From assembly GCA_009924135.1 (NCBI GenBank), contig RFSE01000007.1, positions 1 to 64,000 on the forward strand: a stretch of DNA of 64,000 bases. The letters run 5' to 3'. This DNA is from Pseudomonadota bacterium. GTDB lineage: Bacteria; Verrucomicrobiota; Verrucomicrobiia; Limisphaerales; SXTU01. Under the pieces are notes generated by a model, which did not search any database, was not told where the DNA came from, and worked only from the letters and a program-made list of their open reading frames with translations. Every line of letters starts with the position of its first letter. The first letter of the stretch is position 1. Made by a program: the position numbers and the translations under genes. Below are positions 1-7,971 of this stretch, piece by piece.

Positions 1-880
1 TGTCTCCTAAAATCAGCGCAATCGCCGCCATCATCAGCACTGCGCCCGCCAGCCGCCAGCGCAGCACGCTTGCGGGCAGGTGTTGTTCGCGGTTGCTGAA
101 CCAATGGCCGATGGCCCACACCGCCACCACGCTCCACAAACCGCGCGAACTGTAGATCACGTTCGCCGTCGCCGCCCCGCCGAACTGCGCCACCGTGCAG
201 ACAAAGGCCACCGATTGCAGCCCGATGACCACGCATCCACCCGCCAGCCATGGCCAGGCCGCGCGTGGAATGGCGAGCAACGGGGCGTGGAACAAGGGAA
301 TAAACACCACGCTGAAAACGGCCACGAATCCGAGCATCACCGGCAGGAACCGCCCAAGCCCCCACGTCGGCGACCACTTTTGCACGAGCACATCGAACAG
401 CGCGAACATCGCCGCCGAAGAGCCTGCATACAGGATCGTCAAACCCACGTTCCGGTGCGCCGTGCCATCGGTGCGATTGAGAAGCGCGATGGCCAGCGAA
501 CTGAGCCCGGCGGCGATCCACAGTTTCACGGAGACGCCCGACGTGAGCAGCAACGTCGTGAAGATCGTTACAAGGATGATCTTCAACCCCATGACCGGTG
601 TGGCCACCGAGACGTCACCCTGCTGGATCGCGAGGAAGTTGAGCAACTGTCCGAGCAGGTAAAACACCGCCACCAGCGCTGGTTGCCAGAGCAGGTTGGC
701 GTGGAAAGTGCCACCCAGGGGCAGCAGCAGCGCGAAGAGGGCGGCGGACACGAAGTTCGAGACGAAGGCCGTGCGCCAGACGCCCACGCCCAGTTCCGCC
801 GACCGCTTCGCCAGCAGCGCCCCCACGACATAAATCATCGCCGCCAGCAGCGGGAGGGCTATGGGCAGCACGTTGTTCAT
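1..880 (-). CDS. DMT-superfamily (EamA-like) permease, 3' end cut by window edge
   Basis: A frame runs from ATG at 880 to the left edge with no stop, giving at least 293 residues. The translation begins MNNVLPIALPLLAAMIYVVG and contains about ten hydrophobic helices in two halves, as in drug/metabolite transporters of the EamA type. These inner-membrane carriers export or import small metabolites; the substrate cannot be told from sequence. The last visible residues are still a hydrophobic helix (VLMMAAIALILGD), so only a few residues are probably missing. The GC-rich opposite-strand frame in this interval is rich in His, Arg and Gln and is a shadow. No clear Shine-Dalgarno sequence precedes the ATG. 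The upstream gap is filled with palindromic repeats, so the promoter is not obvious. Confidence 0.8.
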   Translation of the reverse strand, partial: MNNVLPIALPLLAAMIYVVGALLAKRSAELGVGVWRTAFVSNFVSAALFALLLPLGGTFHANLLWQPALVAVFYLLGQLLNFLAIQQGDVSVATPVMGLKIILVTIFTTLLLTSGVSVKLWIAAGLSSLAIALLNRTDGTAHRNVGLTILYAGSSAAMFALFDVLVQKWSPTWGLGRFLPVMLGFVAVFSVVFIPLFHAPLLAIPRAAWPWLAGGCVVIGLQSVAFVCTVAQFGGAATANVIYSSRGLWSVVAVWAIGHWFSNREQHLPASVLRWRLAGAVLMMAAIALILGD

Positions 881-986
881 CGGGAGAGATTAGCAGGCAG
901 GGTGAGGATTCGCCCAACGAGAAATTCGCACCCTAGATCGCTGTTTCGATTTCGTGGACAAAGCTACAGGAGCGCCCGCCCGCTGC

Positions 987-1022
987 TCCCTCTCCCCTCA
1001 ACGGGGAGAGGGCCGGGGTGGA
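987..1022. repeat. CCCTCTCCCC hairpin repeat
   Basis: CCCTCTCCCC, a TCAA loop and CGGGGAGAGGG form a hairpin followed by CCGGGGTG. The same unit with another loop occurs as a pair at 38062-38197. Repeats of this look occur in many bacterial genomes (from memory). It lies 107 bases upstream of the DMT permease start. Confidence 0.7.
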
Positions 1023-1110
1023 AATTCTCGGAAGAGCAGTTCGCGCCTTGAACCCTTGAATCGCCTAGCGCAGGAGCGCGGACCCCCACGTTCGCAGTCG
1101 CCGGGCCAGG

Positions 1111-1212
1111 TACCGCAGGCGTCTCCGCCTGCGAGTTACCGGGGCGTCCCGCCCCGAGTTCGTGCGCATGGCGAGACGCCGGGCGAACTCGCAGGCGAGG
1201 ACGCCTGTAGTA
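1111..1212. repeat. Composite palindromic repeat with three hairpins
   Basis: Three short hairpins lie in a row: CGCAGGCG-TCTC-CGCCTGCG (1114-1133), GGGGCG-TCC-CGCCCC (1141-1155) and GCAGGCG-AGGA-CGCCTG (1191-1207). The outer two belong to the same family as 1727-1756. The middle one belongs to the GGCG-TCC-CGCC family seen at 1590, 1666, 6684 and 6762. There is no coding potential. Confidence 0.7.
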
Positions 1213-1260
1213 GAACATAGGCGACCTGCTGCGGACGTGGGCGTCCGGCTCCTGCGGCGG

Positions 1261-1343
1261 TAGGGCGCGGTGTCCTCACCGCGACGCCGTGGTCTGGTGG
1301 CGTCCGGGTGGCTGGCGGCGCGCTGAGGACAGACGCGCCCTAC
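1261..1343. repeat. Inverted repeat pair (TAGGGCGCG family)
   Basis: The left arm 1261-1288 (TAGGGCGCGGTGTCCTCACC and following) and right arm 1315-1342 are imperfect reverse complements of about 28 bases, with a 26-base spacer. It is part of the repeat field between the DMT permease and the PVC cytochrome gene. No gene is seen. Confidence 0.6.
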
Positions 1344-1464
1344 CTGTCCCGTTTCATGGGGAGGGAGAGCGGCTCCGAAGTCTTATCGATTCCATTCGCC
1401 GCAACGATTCCAGTAGCTGGCACTAGAAGTTTCGCGCGACAAGTGGTCTCTCCCGTTCGTGTGG

Positions 1465-1535
1465 CGGAGCGCCGGTCTCCGACCCGGCGCGAACCAGTCT
1501 GAGCCTGAACGCGCCGGATCGGAGATCGGCGCTCC
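1465..1535. repeat. Inverted repeat pair (GGAGCGCCGG family)
   Basis: The arm at 1465-1490 is an imperfect reverse complement of the arm at 1511-1535. The right arm, GCGCCGGATCGGAGATCGGC plus GCTCC, recurs without change at 7893-7917, so it is a dispersed repeat. Confidence 0.7.
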
Positions 1536-1560
1536 GTACACCACCGCAGACGTCCACTCA

Positions 1561-1717
1561 CCTCGGGTGCCACCCCGTCTCGCGGGTCGTTTCCGGCGTC
1601 CCGCCGGAAACTCGGACGTCCGGAAATCCAAAGTGTGCGTATCTCATCGCCCTCCGCCCGTCAGCGGATTCGGCGGGACGCCGAATCCGACCCGCAGGAC
1701 GCGGGTGCCACCCGAGG
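1561..1717. repeat. GGTGCCACCC composite repeat, copy 1
   Basis: The outer ends GGGTGCCACCCCGTCTCGCG (from about 1565) and its near reverse complement (ending near 1713) enclose two inner hairpins: TTTCCGGCG-TCC-CGCCGGAAA (1590-1610) and GGATTCGGCG-GGA-CGCCGAATCC (1666-1688). The same plan recurs at 6654-6810 with different but still fully paired stems. The rest of 1344-1841 shows no gene. Confidence 0.75.
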
Positions 1718-1726
1718 CTTACCGTG

Positions 1727-1756
1727 TGTACCGCAGGCGAGGACGCCTGCGGTACA
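1727..1756. repeat. Perfect 13-bp hairpin TGTACCGCAGGCG
   Basis: TGTACCGCAGGCG (1727-1739), an AGGA loop and CGCCTGCGGTACA (1744-1756) pair perfectly. It lies about 85 bases beyond the stop of the minus-strand PVC cytochrome gene. It has no T tract, so it is not a typical intrinsic terminator; it is a member of the GCAGGCG repeat family. Confidence 0.7.
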
Positions 1757-1841
1757 CTATGGGGAGGGAGAGAACTTACTTCGTTCTGAGTCGCGTTGAT
1801 CACGGGCAACGCAGCTTGTCTCAGATCACTGCATACGCAGT

Positions 1842-4800
1842 TCAGGGCAGGGCCACCTGCGACTTGTGCATGAGGTAGGCGAGGAGGTTGCGCTGTTGCT
1901 CCGGGGTCATGGATTCGAGCAGGCCCTCAGGCATGAGCGAGAGGGCGGATTCCTGGAGACTAGTCACGTCGCTGCGTTGGACGGTGATCGTCTCGGTCAT
2001 GGTTTTGAGCGTGAGCGTGCGCTCGGTGCGGGCGGCGACGAGGGCGTTGATGGTGCGGCCGTCCTTGAGGTTGGCGACGGTCATGCGGAAGTCCGCGCTC
2101 ACCACGGCGCTCGGGTCGGCGATGTTGTCGAGCAGGTAGTCGAGGTTGTCGCGTCCCGCGCCGGTCAGGTCCGGCCCGACTTCGCCGCCCTGGCCGTAGA
2201 GCCGGTGGCACGCGGCGCACGCGAGGTTGAACACCGCGCGGCCCGCACCCTTGTCCGCCTTGGCGAATACTTCCGGCGTGAGCTGGGCCTTGAGCTTGGC
2301 GATCAATGCCTTTTTGTCCGCCGCCGCCTCGCGCAGTTCGCCCCAGGCCTTGGTCAACTGTGCGTTCAGCGCCGGGTCGTTGAAACTGCGAATCTGCCGT
2401 GCGTGGAAGGCCGTTACGTCTGCGCGCGGGAACTTGCCGGCCCCCAGCTCGGCCAGCAGCGCCCGGGCGAAGACCGGCCGCGAAACGAGCGTGTCCATGA
2501 CGGCGGCCCGCTCGCTCGGGTGAAAGCTGCGGTAGCTCTTCGCGAGCTTCTCGCCGATGGCGGGATCGTCGAACTGGGCGAGGCCGCGCACGGCGACGGA
2601 GTTCAGGAAACGCACTCCGAGCAACTGTTCGCAGATCGCGCGCAGGTCCGGCGGACGGCTCTCGATGAGCGTCTGCAACGCGGCCATGCGGGCGTTCATG
2701 TCGCCGTCCTTTGCGAGGGCGACGCGCTTCACCTCGTCCAGCGCGCGGCCATCGCCGAAGACGACGCTAAGGTCACGCACGCGGTCGCGGAGGGTGGTGT
2801 CGGTGCTGGTGCCGAGCTTCGTAGCCAACGCGTCCCACGCGGCAGGCTTGGTGGCCTTGCGCCAGCCGGCGAGGCCGTCGGTCAGGCCGGCGAGGATGTC
2901 GGATTGGAACGCTGCGCTTTTCGTGGCGGTGATTTGAAGCAAGATGTTCACGGGTGTGGGCTGTTTCTCTAGGTCCTCCACGAGACGGCGGGCGATGAGA
3001 CGGCGGGTAAGCGGGAGCTCGCAGACACTGGCGACCCGGAAGAGTTCGTTGGGGGTCTCGTTCGCGATGGGAATCAGGCCATACCAGATCAGCGCGGGCA
3101 GGTTGTGGTCACCGGCATCCTCCGGGTGCGCAACGAGCGCGGCAGCGAGTTCCGGTCGTTGCGCGACCGGCAAACGCTGGAGGGTGGAGGCGAGCGCGAG
3201 TCGCACGAAAGCGGAGCGGTCTTCGCGGGCTAGGCGGTGCAATTCCAACCGTGTGGCCTCCGACCTGAGGAAGCTCTGATCGACAATTTCACTTCGAACG
3301 CCGAGGGGCGTGCGGTAATGGCGCATCTCGGCCCCCGGTACGAACGGACGCTGGCTCATGGGCGTGTCGAGCGTGCCCGCATCGGCCAGCAGGCGCACGG
3401 CCCAGGCGCGGAGGTGCTCGTCCGCGTGACGCAGTTGCGCGAGCAGGAATGCTTCGTCGGCTCCGCCCAACGCGTGGAGCGACCACATCGCACGGAGTTG
3501 ATGAACCGGATCTTTCGCCGTGGCGAAGAGAGCGCGCAGCTCTTTCATGGCGACGGCAGACTCGGCGAGATTTGCGGCGCGGTCGAGCAGTTGCAGCCGC
3601 GCTTGCCGCACGAACCACTCGTTCGTGTGCGCCTGCATCCGCACGAGTTCGGGCACACTGAGTTTGGTGAGGTCCGTGATTGCGGGACGTTTCGGCTCGC
3701 CATACGTGATCTTGTAAATGCGCCCGCTCGTGCGGTGGACGCCGGTGCTGTCGTGGCATTCACCGGTGTCGCTCCAGTCGGCCACATAGACGCCGCCGTC
3801 AGGGCCGTAGGTGAGTTCCATGCCGCGAAACCACTTGTCCGTGACGGTGAAGAAGTCCGGCCCGTGATGCCCCACGTAACCGGAACCCTTGCGTTCGAGG
3901 ATTTCCTGGTTAGCACGCCGCCCGTGCATGTTGATCGTGAAGAGCCGGCCACGATACTCGGCAGGCCAGTTGTCGCCTTGATAGATCATCATGCCGATGT
4001 GCGCGTGCCCGCCACCGAAGGCATCGGCCGCGCCGTCGCGGGACTTGGTCCAGTCACTCGCGGTGTCGAAGTGCCAGTGGTCCGCGTGCTGATCGATCAA
4101 CGCGTAGGTGCGTGGGTTCGGATCAATCGTGTGCGGGCGGACGTAGTGCGCGCCGGTGATGCCGTGCCACAGATGGCCGTTGACCGTGTTGATGAAAAAC
4201 AGTTCGCCGTGGTCGTCCCAGTCGTGGCCCCACGGGTTCGTCGTGCCACTGCTCAAGGCCTCGAAGACCTTCCGCGTGGGGTGATAGCGCCACATCGTGC
4301 CGCGCAGCGGAATGCGCGCGTCCTTCGGCGAGCCGGGCAGGCCAATCTCACCGGGAGCCGACGCACCGCAGCGGCCGTAGAGCCAGCCATCGGGGCCGAA
4401 GCGCAGGCCGTTGGCGTAATTGTGATAGTTCTCCGCCGGTGGGGTGAAGCCATCCAGCACGACCTCCGTGGGTCCGGTGGGTTTGTCGCCGCCATTGGCG
4501 CACGGCATGAAGAGCAACTGCGGCGGGCACATCAGCCACACGCCGCCGCGTCCGATCTCGACGCTCGTGAGCATTTGCACCTCGTCCGTGAACACCTTGC
4601 GCGAAGTGAACTGCCCGTCGCCCTTCGCGTCCTCGAGGATCAGCACCCGGTCGCGCAGACGCAGGTCAAACTTCGTCGCGCGCTCGGCGTAGGTGTAGTT
4701 CTCTGCGACCCACAGCCGTCCGCGGGCATCCCATGCGAGTGCGATGGAGTTTTGCACGTCCGGCTCGGCGGCGAAGACCGTGGCCTTGAAGCCGGGCGGG

Positions 4801-4952
4801 AGCTTCATTTCGGCGACGACCCGGGCGGGCGGCATCGGTGCCGAATTCGTATCCGGCTCGGTGTTGTAGGGGACTGGAAATTCCGCCCGTGCCGGGACGG
4901 CGAGGAGCGGCAGGAGCGCAGCGCACGCCAGCGAAAGAAACGCGCAATTCAT
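1842..4952 (-). CDS. PVC-type membrane-bound dehydrogenase with C-terminal heme-binding domain
   Basis: This is a 1036-residue exported protein. The ATG at 4952 is preferred over one 12 codons upstream because it gives a clean signal peptide, MNCAFLSLACAALLPLLAVP, cleaved near ARA. After it comes a beta-propeller of the membrane-bound dehydrogenase type (LPPGFKATVFAAEPDVQNS, LRFGPDGWLYGRCG, NPWGHDWDDHGELFF). An alpha-helical HEAT-like region follows at roughly residues 440-880. A PVC-type cytochrome domain ends the protein, with heme motif CAACH at about 912-916 and a typical AYLMHKSQ end. Such proteins are known from Verrucomicrobia and Planctomycetes and are thought to oxidise carbohydrate-derived substrates in the periplasm; the substrate is unknown. 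The gene stands alone, divergent from the SRAP gene across a repeat-rich gap. Confidence 0.88.
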   Translation of the reverse strand: MNCAFLSLACAALLPLLAVPARAEFPVPYNTEPDTNSAPMPPARVVAEMKLPPGFKATVFAAEPDVQNSIALAWDARGRLWVAENYTYAERATKFDLRLRDRVLILEDAKGDGQFTSRKVFTDEVQMLTSVEIGRGGVWLMCPPQLLFMPCANGGDKPTGPTEVVLDGFTPPAENYHNYANGLRFGPDGWLYGRCGASAPGEIGLPGSPKDARIPLRGTMWRYHPTRKVFEALSSGTTNPWGHDWDDHGELFFINTVNGHLWHGITGAHYVRPHTIDPNPRTYALIDQHADHWHFDTASDWTKSRDGAADAFGGGHAHIGMMIYQGDNWPAEYRGRLFTINMHGRRANQEILERKGSGYVGHHGPDFFTVTDKWFRGMELTYGPDGGVYVADWSDTGECHDSTGVHRTSGRIYKITYGEPKRPAITDLTKLSVPELVRMQAHTNEWFVRQARLQLLDRAANLAESAVAMKELRALFATAKDPVHQLRAMWSLHALGGADEAFLLAQLRHADEHLRAWAVRLLADAGTLDTPMSQRPFVPGAEMRHYRTPLGVRSEIVDQSFLRSEATRLELHRLAREDRSAFVRLALASTLQRLPVAQRPELAAALVAHPEDAGDHNLPALIWYGLIPIANETPNELFRVASVCELPLTRRLIARRLVEDLEKQPTPVNILLQITATKSAAFQSDILAGLTDGLAGWRKATKPAAWDALATKLGTSTDTTLRDRVRDLSVVFGDGRALDEVKRVALAKDGDMNARMAALQTLIESRPPDLRAICEQLLGVRFLNSVAVRGLAQFDDPAIGEKLAKSYRSFHPSERAAVMDTLVSRPVFARALLAELGAGKFPRADVTAFHARQIRSFNDPALNAQLTKAWGELREAAADKKALIAKLKAQLTPEVFAKADKGAGRAVFNLACAACHRLYGQGGEVGPDLTGAGRDNLDYLLDNIADPSAVVSADFRMTVANLKDGRTINALVAARTERTLTLKTMTETITVQRSDVTSLQESALSLMPEGLLESMTPEQQRNLLAYLMHKSQVALP

Positions 4953-5014
4953 GGCGCGATTCTGCGGAAGTCCGGCCCGCCTCCGCAATGGGCAAAAGTG
5001 ATCGGCGGCACCGC

Positions 5015-5044
5015 CGTAGCGCGGACAGCCTTGCCCGCGTTACG
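5015..5044. repeat. GCGCGGACAGCCTTGCCCGCG palindromic repeat
   Basis: CGTAGCGCGG-ACAGCCTTGC-CCGCGTTACG is an imperfect palindrome. Related units (GCGCGGGCAGCCTTGCCCGC) occur at 7801-7824 and, inverted, at 7849-7873, in both cases just outside coding regions. Confidence 0.65.
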
Positions 5045-5070
5045 AATAGGGAGGCATCCGACCGCGATGG

Positions 5071-5262
5071 GCGTATCTTGACACTGCCCCGAGGAGCGAA
5101 AACTTCCGGAGCGCGGCTGTGTCGCGGAGACCAGCCGCAGCGGCTGCGCCTGGCAGGTGGCGTTGTGGCGTTTCGTCCCCGTCCGGCATTCTGCTGATGC
5201 TGCGGCTGATCCCGCGCCGAGCGGGACACAGCCGCGCTCCGGGGGCAGTGCCAAGATACGCA
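5071..5262. repeat. Long imperfect inverted repeat between two divergent genes
   Basis: The left arm starting GCGTATCTTGACACTGCCCC (5071) and continuing CCGGAGCGCGGCTGTGTC (near 5106-5123) is matched in reverse complement by the arm ending at 5262. The left arm carries about 15 extra bases between the two blocks. Both arms reach inward to CAGCCGCAGC-type sequence. It fills the region between the divergent starts at 4952 and 5327, where promoters for both genes should lie. Confidence 0.65.
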
Positions 5263-5326
5263 CGTCCGTGATTTGTCCGTGCGGAAATTCTCGACAAGCG
5301 GAGGGGTGATGGATTTGGTCTGGGGC

Positions 5327-5872
5327 ATGTGCGCGCGGTACACCTACAATAAAGAAGAGGCGATGCTTCGCCTGCGCAGGAAGCTTGAGGCATACGGGTT
5401 GTTGCCCAAGGCCGACATCCGGCCCACCGACCTCGGTCCGGTGGTCATCCCGGAGTTCGAGGGGGCGGCCGTGCGCGAACTGCGGTGGGGCTGGACGGTG
5501 CCGTGGCAAAAGCAACCGCTGATCAACGCGAAGAGCGAGACCCTCACCACCCTTCCGACCTTCCGCCCGCATCTCAACCAGCGCTGTCTCCTCCTCGCAG
5601 ATGGCTTCTACGAAGGCGGCGCGCGCTTTTATCAACCAGGCGAACCAGCTTTCTGCCTCGCGGGATTGTGGCGTGAAGAAGCTGGCGGCAAGCGTTACAC
5701 CATGCTGACCACTTCACCCAACCCGACGGTGGCCAGATTTCATACCCGGATGCCCTTCATCCTGAAGCCCGAGCAGTATGACGAGTGGCTGGACGGGGAC
5801 TGGCAGCGGGTGCTGGACGAGCCGGATCACTCGCCGTTGGAGCTGTTTCAGAAGCAGCCGGAATTGTTTTGA
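5327..5872 (+). CDS. SRAP-domain protein (abasic-site processing, YedK/HMCES family)
   Basis: This 181-residue protein starts MCARYTYNKEEAMLRLRRKL. SRAP proteins use Cys2, exposed after Met removal, to form a covalent link with abasic sites in single-stranded DNA. The ATG at 5327 is chosen because it puts Cys at position 2. An upstream in-frame ATG at 5309 has a better GGAGG (5300-5304) but would bury the Cys. Other family residues are present: Asn in INAKSET, Glu in DGFYEGG and His in FHTRMP. The length is slightly short for the family. It stands alone, divergent from the PVC cytochrome gene, and probably acts in DNA damage tolerance in the cytoplasm. Confidence 0.9.
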   Translation: MCARYTYNKEEAMLRLRRKLEAYGLLPKADIRPTDLGPVVIPEFEGAAVRELRWGWTVPWQKQPLINAKSETLTTLPTFRPHLNQRCLLLADGFYEGGARFYQPGEPAFCLAGLWREEAGGKRYTMLTTSPNPTVARFHTRMPFILKPEQYDEWLDGDWQRVLDEPDHSPLELFQKQPELF

Positions 5873-5910
5873 TCGCGTCTGGGGCAGGGTGAGTTGGCCG
5901 GGCGTACCCG

Positions 5911-6450
5911 CTAACTATTCGCCGGGGTTTCCACGACGGACTTCAGTGTGGCCAGGCCCTTTTCGAAGTCGCCGCCCACCATCTTGTCGCAGTTCACAAA
6001 CAGGCCGAAGATTTTGGACATGAGGTTGTTTTTCCCCGTCATGGTCCAGGTGACGACCGTTTGCGGGCCGTTGGCCGCGAAGGTGAACTCGGCGGTGTTG
6101 GTCGCCTTGAAAGGGCGGAAGAATTCCAGGCGGATGCGGACCAGTTCGCCGGGGCGGCTCTCGGTGATGGTCATGCTGCCGGCCCCGACCTTGTTGTTGC
6201 CGTCCCAACTGAAGTTCGCACCGACCCCCGCAGATGCCCCGCCAAAGTTATTTTTGCACGCGGGGTCGAGCTTCGCCCAGGGCGACCACGCCTCCCATCG
6301 GTGAAAGTCGTTGATGTGCGCAAAGACGGTTGCGGGTGATGCGGCGAGGGTTGCGTTGCGGGAAACTCGGAAGTCGTCGGGCCGCGTGGCCGCGACGATG
6401 AGGAGCACGATGACGAGGGCGGCGAGGACGAGCAGAATGGTCGGCAACAT
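5911..6450 (-). CDS. SRPBCC-family protein with N-terminal membrane anchor
   Basis: A 179-residue protein. Residues 1-22 are a hydrophobic anchor (MLPTILLVLAALVIVLLIVA). The rest is an SRPBCC/polyketide-cyclase-like helix-grip fold, shown by ASPATVFAHINDFHRWEAWS near the start and FVNCDKMVGGDFEKGLATLK at the C terminus. Such proteins bind hydrophobic ligands in a deep cavity; the ligand is unknown. It is convergent with the SRAP gene, with 38 bases between the stops. A 530-base repeat-bearing gap lies upstream. Confidence 0.8.
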   Translation of the reverse strand: MLPTILLVLAALVIVLLIVAATRPDDFRVSRNATLAASPATVFAHINDFHRWEAWSPWAKLDPACKNNFGGASAGVGANFSWDGNNKVGAGSMTITESRPGELVRIRLEFFRPFKATNTAEFTFAANGPQTVVTWTMTGKNNLMSKIFGLFVNCDKMVGGDFEKGLATLKSVVETPANS

Positions 6451-6982
6451 GGCGGGCGTATTTCGCCAGCCGGAGGATTGGGGTCAAGGCGCATTTTTGA
6501 GGAAGCCTCGTGCGATAGCATGAAGGAGCGCCGAGCATTGCTCGGCCAGAGCAAACGAACTCCAGTAAAGCCGAGCGATGCGCGGTGTTCCGGGCTGGGC
6601 GCATCCAGGTTTCTTGCAGCCTGAGGCTGGCCAGAACCCAACGCGTGCGTTGGCCTCGGGTGGCACCCGCGTCTCGAGGGTAGTTTTCGGCGTCCCGCCG
6701 AAAACTTCGGACGGACGTGCATCACATGGTAACCGTATGCACCAGGACTCCGCGCGTCAGCGGTTCGGGCGGGACGCCCGAACCGACCCGCGAGACGCGG
6801 GTGCCACCCCAAAGCCCAGCGTGCCCGCCAAGGTTGGGTTATCGGACGCCGGATCCCAGTGGCTTCGCCATGTCGGCAAAGTGCTTCATCCGGCAGTTGC
6901 AAGAAACCGGGATACCTCGTCCGGGCGCTGGGGCCGGACTGCCGCCTTGCCTTTCCCGGCGGCCACGGCGGATAATCCAGCC
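6451..6982. other. Non-coding gap with repeats and the esterase promoter region
   Basis: No gene is supported here. A short hairpin GCCGAGC-ATT-GCTCGGC lies at 6530-6546 and a composite repeat at 6654-6810. A frame that extends the esterase N-terminally across this gap crosses the repeats, has repeat-derived composition and precedes a good signal peptide, so I do not count it as coding. Confidence 0.6.
6654..6810. repeat. GGTGCCACCC composite repeat, copy 2
   Basis: It has the same plan as 1561-1717: outer CCTCGGGTGGCACCCGCGTC (from 6654), inner hairpins TTTTCGGCG-TCC-CGCCGAAAA (6684-6704) and GGTTCGGGCG-GGA-CGCCCGAACC (6762-6784), then outer GAGACGCGGGTGCCACCC. Stem bases differ from copy 1 on both sides of each hairpin so that pairing is kept. 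Confidence 0.75.
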
Positions 6983-7792
6983 ATGCGCTTATTCTTGGCC
7001 CTGCTCCTGCTGGCTTCCACCGCCGTTGCCGAACTGAAAAAGGACATCGAGTTCGCCAAGGTCGGCGACTTGAGCCTGACGCTGGATGCGAACGTGCCGG
7101 AGGGCCCGGGGCCGTTTCCGACCGTGATCTGCGTTCACGGCGGCGGTTTCATGCGCGGGGACAAGACCAGTTACATCAAGCCGCTGTTCGAGCCGCTCAC
7201 CCAGGCGGGCTTCACCTGGTTCACCATCAATTACCGGCTCGCGCCTGCGCATCGCTGGCCCGCCTGTGCGGAGGACGTGGAGCGCGCCATCCGCTGGGTG
7301 AAGGCCAATGCGGCGCAATACAAGGCCGATCCCAAACGCATCGCGCTGGTGGGCGAATCGGCGGGCGGACATCTCGTTTCGTACGTGGGCGTGCGTGGGG
7401 AAGGGGACACACGGGTCGCGGCGGTGGTACCGTTCTACGCGCCGCACGATCTGGAGTTGCAGGTGAAGAGCCGCAACGCGCTCGGACCTTCCATGACCGC
7501 CTTGTTCGGTTTGACCGAGTTGAACGACAACGCGTGGAAGACCCTGCGGGCCGCGTCGCCGACGACTTACCTGCGTGCGGGGCTGCCGCCGTTTCTCCAA
7601 CTGCACGGTACAACCGATGTGCAGGTGCCTTACGAGCAGTCGGTGAAGTTCCAGGACCGGATGAAGTCACTGGGCAACTCCTGCGAGTTGATCACCATCC
7701 CCGAGGGCGTTCATGGCATGGGTGGCTGGGACAAGGCGCATCCGGAGTACAAGACGCAGGTCGTGGAGTGGTTGAAGAAGACGCTGAAGTGA
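6983..7792 (+). CDS. Secreted alpha/beta hydrolase (BD-FAE/esterase-lipase type)
   Basis: A 269-residue protein. ATG 6983 is chosen because it yields a signal peptide, MRLFLALLLLASTAVAELKK. Family marks are the oxyanion motif HGGGF (about residue 54), the nucleophile in GESAGG (Ser126), an acid in HGTTDVQVP (Asp212) and His244 in GVHGMGG. This is the hormone-sensitive-lipase/carboxylesterase layout; related proteins in this phylum are often annotated as acetyl-xylan or feruloyl esterases. The signal peptide puts it in the periplasm or outside. It is followed by palindromic repeats rather than by a co-transcribed gene. Confidence 0.88.
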   Translation: MRLFLALLLLASTAVAELKKDIEFAKVGDLSLTLDANVPEGPGPFPTVICVHGGGFMRGDKTSYIKPLFEPLTQAGFTWFTINYRLAPAHRWPACAEDVERAIRWVKANAAQYKADPKRIALVGESAGGHLVSYVGVRGEGDTRVAAVVPFYAPHDLELQVKSRNALGPSMTALFGLTELNDNAWKTLRAASPTTYLRAGLPPFLQLHGTTDVQVPYEQSVKFQDRMKSLGNSCELITIPEGVHGMGGWDKAHPEYKTQVVEWLKKTLK

Positions 7793-7799
7793 GGGGCGC

Positions 7800-7917
7800 C
7801 TAGCGCGGGCAGCCTTGCCCGCGTGATAATCGCTGGCGGGATCGTTCGCGCGGGCAGGGCTGCCCGCGCCACGCACGGAAGCCCCGTTCAACGCGCCGGA
7901 TCGGAGATCGGCGCTCC
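7800..7917. repeat. Cluster of dispersed palindromic repeats
   Basis: It contains TAGCGCGGGCAGCCTTGCCC (from about 7801), its inverted partner CGCGGGCAGGGCTGCCCGCG (near 7851), and a third unit at 7893-7917 identical to 1511-1535. It sits between the esterase stop and the start of the PQQ gene. Confidence 0.7.
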
Positions 7918-7971
7918 GGGTACGATTCGACATTGCGAATTTCAGGTCAGCACCTATCGTCCCTCCCCGCC

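Noticed and set aside
80-1051. Long plus-strand frame of 323 codons
   Set aside because: Rich in His, Arg and Gln and with no domain; it is the shadow of the minus-strand DMT permease and of GC-rich repeats.
3237-5081. 614-codon plus-strand frame
   Set aside because: Antisense of the PVC cytochrome gene; composition is shadow-like (R, H, A, V) and no family is seen.
6578-6982. N-terminal extension of the esterase
   Set aside because: The extension reads through the composite repeat and precedes a good signal peptide at 6983.
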